Notes under the pieces: model-generated
What the model was told of the DNA's origin: nothing
Databases searched by the model: none
What the model saw: the letters and a program-made list of their open reading frames with translations, nothing else
Origin: Gammaproteobacteria bacterium
Lineage (GTDB): Bacteria > Pseudomonadota > Gammaproteobacteria > UBA6429 > Thiohalophilaceae
Direction of reading: 5' to 3'
Length of the DNA: 15,183 nucleotides
Assembly: GCA_003233255.1 (NCBI GenBank)
Contig: QILH01000320.1
Coordinates: forward strand, 1 to 15,183
Program-made: the position numbers and the translations under genes
Shown: positions 15,011 to 15,183 of the stretch, piece by piece
How positions within the stretch are numbered: position 1 is the first letter of the stretch
Layout of the letters: each line of letters starts with the position of its first letter

Positions 15011-15031
15011 TTAATTAAACAGGTTAATTAA
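15011..15031. repeat. TTAATTAA paired repeat upstream of urtB
   Basis: The palindrome TTAATTAA occurs at 15011-15018 and again at 15024-15031, separated by ACAGG, 25 to 45 bases upstream of urtB. It could be an operator or simply AT-rich sequence. The rest of 14987-15120 shows TATACT at 15075-15080 (minus strand) as a possible -10 without a clear -35, and no sigma-54 site. Confidence 0.35.
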
Positions 15032-15120
15032 TCTTATATTAGTCAGGCGATCATACTCCTTGAAGTAATAATTAGTATAACTTTTGGCTCTATAACGCTG
15101 ACGAGATTAATCTGCATATA

Positions 15121-15153
15121 AAAAAAACCCAGCTAGTTAAACTAACCGGGGTT
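15121..15153 (-). terminator. intrinsic terminator upstream of urtB
   Basis: On the minus strand, AACCC pairs with GGGTT and an inner stem of about seven pairs (with two G-U pairs and one bulged C) closes on a TTA loop; seven T residues follow directly. This is a strong leftward terminator about 135 bases before urtB. It should end a gene just beyond the right edge, plausibly urtA, which usually precedes urtB. Confidence 0.8.
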
Positions 15154-15183
15154 TTATTTTATTTCATTATTTAAAGTTCTGAC

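Noticed and set aside
15051..15070. Minus-strand AAGGAG followed by an ATG as a tiny leader gene before urtB
   Set aside because: The frame reads only three codons before a stop and the ribosome site is too close to the ATG.

Overview
The window looks like a chromosomal segment of a gammaproteobacterium of moderate GC. The gene set fits: an EfpL-type EF-P paralogue, argS followed by an FtsN-like SPOR protein, a glnK-amtB pair, and a proteobacterial UrtB with a long periplasmic N-terminal domain. I cannot name the genus. No rRNA, tRNA, CRISPR array, insertion sequence or phage gene is visible, and base and codon use look even across the window.

Layout. (1) 1-2690, plus strand: a possible gene tail (1-54), then efpL and argS, both translation genes. 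(2) 2719-4876: an alpha/beta hydrolase on the minus strand, divergent from a plus-strand pair encoding a membrane-anchored SPOR-domain protein and a YugP-type membrane zinc metallopeptidase. (3) 5002-8145, minus strand: fetA and fetB (an ABC transporter pair of the iron/metal export type) and a secreted DUF4124 protein, followed by a VOC-fold protein and a Sir2-family deacylase. (4) 8245-8481, plus strand: a small protein with two CDGSH iron-sulfur motifs, ending at a bidirectional hairpin terminator. (5) 8556-14986, minus strand: a nitrogen-scavenging block, urtB-urtC-urtD-urtE (urea ABC transporter permeases and ATPases) followed by glnK-amtB (PII signal protein and ammonium channel).

The best-supported regulatory signal is the 318-base interval between urtE and glnK. 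It holds a near-consensus sigma-54 promoter (10401-10416) facing glnK and two 17-bp NtrC-type boxes (10467-10483 and 10510-10526) whose centres are 43 bp, about four helical turns, apart. This is a complete nitrogen-limitation control region. The predicted glnK mRNA leader is about 128 nt long and carries an imperfect 13-bp direct repeat and short hairpins. No clear terminator separates urtE from glnK, so read-through from the urea operon is possible.

The gene for the urea-binding protein, urtA, is not in the window. A strong leftward terminator at 15121-15153 suggests that a gene, plausibly urtA, ends just beyond the right edge. I see no convincing wholly new multi-gene system. The most unusual items are the glnK leader, the two-hairpin efpL leader, a sirtuin lacking its zinc cysteines, a FetA-like ATPase with altered Q-loop and signature motif, and the DUF4124 gene attached to fetAB.
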